Source: Candidatus Cloacimonadota bacterium
Lineage (GTDB): Bacteria > Cloacimonadota > Cloacimonadia > Cloacimonadales > Cloacimonadaceae
Length of the DNA: 6,304 nucleotides
Assembly: GCA_017995495.1 (NCBI GenBank)
Contig: JAGOIS010000089.1
Location: forward strand, 1-6,304
Reading direction: 5' to 3'
Below, piece after piece: positions 4,050 through 6,304 of the stretch. Both the position numbers and the translations under genes were made by a program. Numbering within the stretch: the stretch's first letter is position 1; each line of letters starts with the position of its first letter. Under the pieces are notes generated by a model that made no database searches, was not told where the DNA came from, and worked only from the letters and a program-made list of their open reading frames with translations.

Positions 4050-6304
4050 ATGAAACATGTGGTAACCTTTTTGATATTCCTGATCTCACTTTCTTTCGCC
4101 TTTGCGGGCTTTGTGCTGCCGCAGGAAGCGGAACAACTGGCCAGGGAGTTTTTTGTGGGCAGGGGTAATGCCGCTGCCGGGCGATCCGAAGTCGAAGGAT
4201 ACCTGTCTTCCGGGGGATCAGAACAGCCGGCGTTTTACATAGTCCGGTTTCAGCCACGGGGTTTCGTTTTGATCGCTGCCGAGGAACAATCGCAACCCAT
4301 CCTGGGTTATTCATTTGAAAACCCATTTCCGGAGGGAACACCTCCGGATGACGTGAAATGGTTTCTGGACAACTATTCCAGGTGCATTCAGGAGATCAGG
4401 GACCACCCCCAGTGGGAGATCGATCCCGCCTGGGCCCAGATCCGGCGCGGTGATTTCAGCGCCTATCACCCCACGCGGGATGTCACCCCGCTCTGCGCCA
4501 CCACCTGGGACCAAGGCTGGCCCTACAACTCCCTGTGCCCCTTCGACGCCGCTGGCCCTGGAGGCCATGTCTACGCCGGATGTGTTGCCACCGCCATGGG
4601 ACAGGTGATGAAAAAGTGGAACCATCCTATCAACGGCAATGGCTCGCATTCTTATACCGCGATAGGTTATGGCCTGCAAACAGCCGATTTCGGAGCCACC
4701 ACCTACAACTGGGCGGGCATGCCAAATTACATCACGTCGGTAAACACCCCCATTGCCACCCTGCTCTATCATTGCGGAGTGGCAGTGGAGATGGATTATG
4801 CTCCCGATGGCAGCGGGGCCAATATCTATGACGCTCGTGACGCCCTGGTGAATTACTTTAGATTCAACCCTGCCGCCGCGGTGGAATGGGCGGAAGACTA
4901 TTCAGCCACCACCTGGGCCTCCATGCTGCGCGCGGACCTCGATCTGGGCCGGCCGATCCTGTACGGCGGACAAGGCACTGGCGGGCACGCCTTTGTGCTG
5001 GATGGATACCAGGGAACCAACTATTTCCATTTCAATTGGGGTTGGAGCGGCGCGTACAACGATTACTATTACCTGAACAATCTGAACCCTGGAGGTGAAA
5101 ACTTTTCCCAGAGCCAGACGGCGATCCTGAACACCTATCCGGTAAGCCAGGTCCCCAATGATCTGGCGGCAATAGGGGTGAGCGGAAATTCCTCCATCTT
5201 GGTGAATGTGCCCAGCACCTTCCTTGTGAGCGTCAGCAACGTGGGCACCAACGCCCAGACCTCCTACACGGTAAAACTGATGCGGACCACGGGCGTCACC
5301 CTGGCTTCAGTGACCGGAACAGCCATCAATCCTGGCGCGACCCTCTCCTTTCCTCTAACCTGGACTCCCACCACCAGCGGAACCTTCTATCTTTACGGCC
5401 GGGTGGAACTGGCCGCGGATGCCAATGCTGGCAACAACGAGAGCGCCACGATCCCGGTGACCGTGGGCACCGAGGTAGCCGGAGAGGGCTTTGAGAATTT
5501 CCCCAATTTTGCCACCAGCTTTGCTCCCTGGACCACGGTGGATGTGGATCTGGGCGAAACCTTCATCATCAACGGATTTTCCTGGCCAAATGGAGGCTCT
5601 GCCCAAGCCTACATGATCTTCGTGCCCTCAGCGACTGTTCCTCCGGTCACCAGCTTTGTGCCGCATGGCGGGATCAAGTCAGCAGCTTGTTTTGCCAGCC
5701 TGAATCCACCCAACAATGACTGGTTGATCACGCCGGTGATGAACAATCCCGGCCAGATCAGCTTCTGGGCGAAATCCTTCAATTCCACCTACGGCCTGGA
5801 GAGGTTCAGAGTTGGTGTTTCCACCACAGGCACGGCTCCTGCCAACTTCACCATCATCAGTGGTGCCGGTTACATTGAGGCTCCGGTGACCTGGACTGAA
5901 TACAGCTACAACCTGTCTGCATACAGCGGAAACGTATATGTGGGCATCCAATGCGTATCCAACGATGCCTTTATCTTCTTCGTGGACGATGTTCTGGTTT
6001 CAGGCTCCACTCAAGTGGTGGCCACGCCTACCTTTAGTCCAGTGGGTGGAACCTACCCTGCCCCGCAGATTGTGACCCTTTCCTGCTCCACCTCCGGCGC
6101 CGTGATCCGCTACACCACGAACGGAACCGAGCCTACGGAAGCATCCACCACCTACTCCGCCCCCATCAATGTGGCCACCAACATGACCATCAAAGCCAAA
6201 GGATTCAAAACCGGCTGGACCCCCAGCGCCACCGCCACCGCCACCTATGTCATCACCGGAACCGTGGCCACGCCTACTTTTAACCCAGTTGGCGGAACCT
6301 ACCC
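4050..6304 (+). CDS. Secreted C10-family (streptopain-like) cysteine peptidase, multidomain, 3'-truncated
   Basis: This is an exported papain-fold endopeptidase with accessory modules. The start ATG at 4050 has a strong AAGGAG (4038-4043) 6 nt upstream. Residues 1-19 are a signal peptide (hydrophobic core FLIFLISLSFAFA). Residues ~20-140 resemble the inhibitory propeptide of C10 peptidases. The catalytic core is about 145-363. The nucleophile is Cys178 in YAGCVATAMGQVM (codon 4581-4583), the general base is His313 in GGHAFVLDGY (codon 4986-4988), and FHFNWGWSG follows at 326-334. These match the Cys/His dyad context of streptopain. Residues ~370-472 look like a CARDB-type Ig-like module. Residues ~479-652 look like a choice-of-anchor/cleaved-adhesin jelly-roll domain (NDWLITPVM, FFVDDVLV). 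Residues 657-735 form a chitobiase/hexosaminidase C-terminal-type repeat (IRYTTNGTEPT), and a second copy begins at 739. The frame is open at the right edge with 751 residues visible. Further repeats and a C-terminal sorting or anchor domain probably lie beyond. The peptidase call is strong; accessory domain names are by resemblance. Confidence 0.93.
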   Translation, partial: MKHVVTFLIFLISLSFAFAGFVLPQEAEQLAREFFVGRGNAAAGRSEVEGYLSSGGSEQPAFYIVRFQPRGFVLIAAEEQSQPILGYSFENPFPEGTPPDDVKWFLDNYSRCIQEIRDHPQWEIDPAWAQIRRGDFSAYHPTRDVTPLCATTWDQGWPYNSLCPFDAAGPGGHVYAGCVATAMGQVMKKWNHPINGNGSHSYTAIGYGLQTADFGATTYNWAGMPNYITSVNTPIATLLYHCGVAVEMDYAPDGSGANIYDARDALVNYFRFNPAAAVEWAEDYSATTWASMLRADLDLGRPILYGGQGTGGHAFVLDGYQGTNYFHFNWGWSGAYNDYYYLNNLNPGGENFSQSQTAILNTYPVSQVPNDLAAIGVSGNSSILVNVPSTFLVSVSNVGTNAQTSYTVKLMRTTGVTLASVTGTAINPGATLSFPLTWTPTTSGTFYLYGRVELAADANAGNNESATIPVTVGTEVAGEGFENFPNFATSFAPWTTVDVDLGETFIINGFSWPNGGSAQAYMIFVPSATVPPVTSFVPHGGIKSAACFASLNPPNNDWLITPVMNNPGQISFWAKSFNSTYGLERFRVGVSTTGTAPANFTIISGAGYIEAPVTWTEYSYNLSAYSGNVYVGIQCVSNDAFIFFVDDVLVSGSTQVVATPTFSPVGGTYPAPQIVTLSCSTSGAVIRYTTNGTEPTEASTTYSAPINVATNMTIKAKGFKTGWTPSATATATYVITGTVATPTFNPVGGTY
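6018..6304 (+). repeat. Tandem 82-residue (246-bp) protein repeat, second copy cut by edge
   Basis: A unit starting VATPTFSPVGGTYP at 6018 recurs as VATPTFNPVGGTY at 6264, a period of 246 bp. The 41 bp seen in both copies differ at only five positions by my count. The first full unit contains a YTTNGTEPT turn typical of chitobiase C-terminal-like domains. The array lies inside the peptidase reading frame and continues past the window. Confidence 0.85.

Overview
The window reads as a piece of a Gram-negative-type bacterial chromosome, most likely from an uncultured lineage. The best taxonomic hint is the large secreted protein at the right end. It joins a C10 (streptopain-like) cysteine peptidase to a CARDB-like module, a choice-of-anchor/cleaved-adhesin-like module and tandem chitobiase/hexosaminidase C-terminal-type repeats. 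This style is common in Candidatus Cloacimonadota and also occurs in Bacteroidota- and Fibrobacterota-like genomes. Placement in Cloacimonadota is an inference from that style and not a proven assignment. Coding regions are moderately GC-rich by eye; the long intergenic region is AT-richer.

Layout, left to right. (1) The C-terminal three quarters of an MtaB-type tRNA methylthiotransferase, cut by the left edge (3-1037, +). (2) A complete tRNA-Phe(GAA) with encoded CCA (1154-1229, +), preceded by a perfect TTGACA box and followed at once by a strong intrinsic terminator (1239-1263). (3) A complete 510-residue FAD-dependent oxidoreductase of the uncharacterised COG2509 type (1277-2809, +), whose start codon lies only 13 nt after the terminator T-tract. 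(4) Converging on it, an unrecognised secreted/membrane protein with a signal peptide and two membrane segments (2837-3409, -). (5) A roughly 640-nt non-coding stretch (3410-4049) between divergent genes. It holds an almost perfect 95-nt inverted repeat (46-bp arms, 3-nt loop), each arm built from three 11-bp units, plus several smaller hairpins and a promoter-like pair for the next gene. (6) A secreted multidomain C10-family cysteine peptidase (4050 to beyond the right edge, +) with a strong ribosome binding site.

The genes do not form one pathway. The left half is tRNA biology (a t6A-type modification enzyme and a tRNA gene) plus an orphan flavoprotein; the right half is cell-envelope and secreted functions. 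No mobile-element genes, CRISPR array, rRNA or phage genes are visible. The feature that ordinary annotation does not explain is the long palindrome with helically phased 11-bp subrepeats at 3566-3660.
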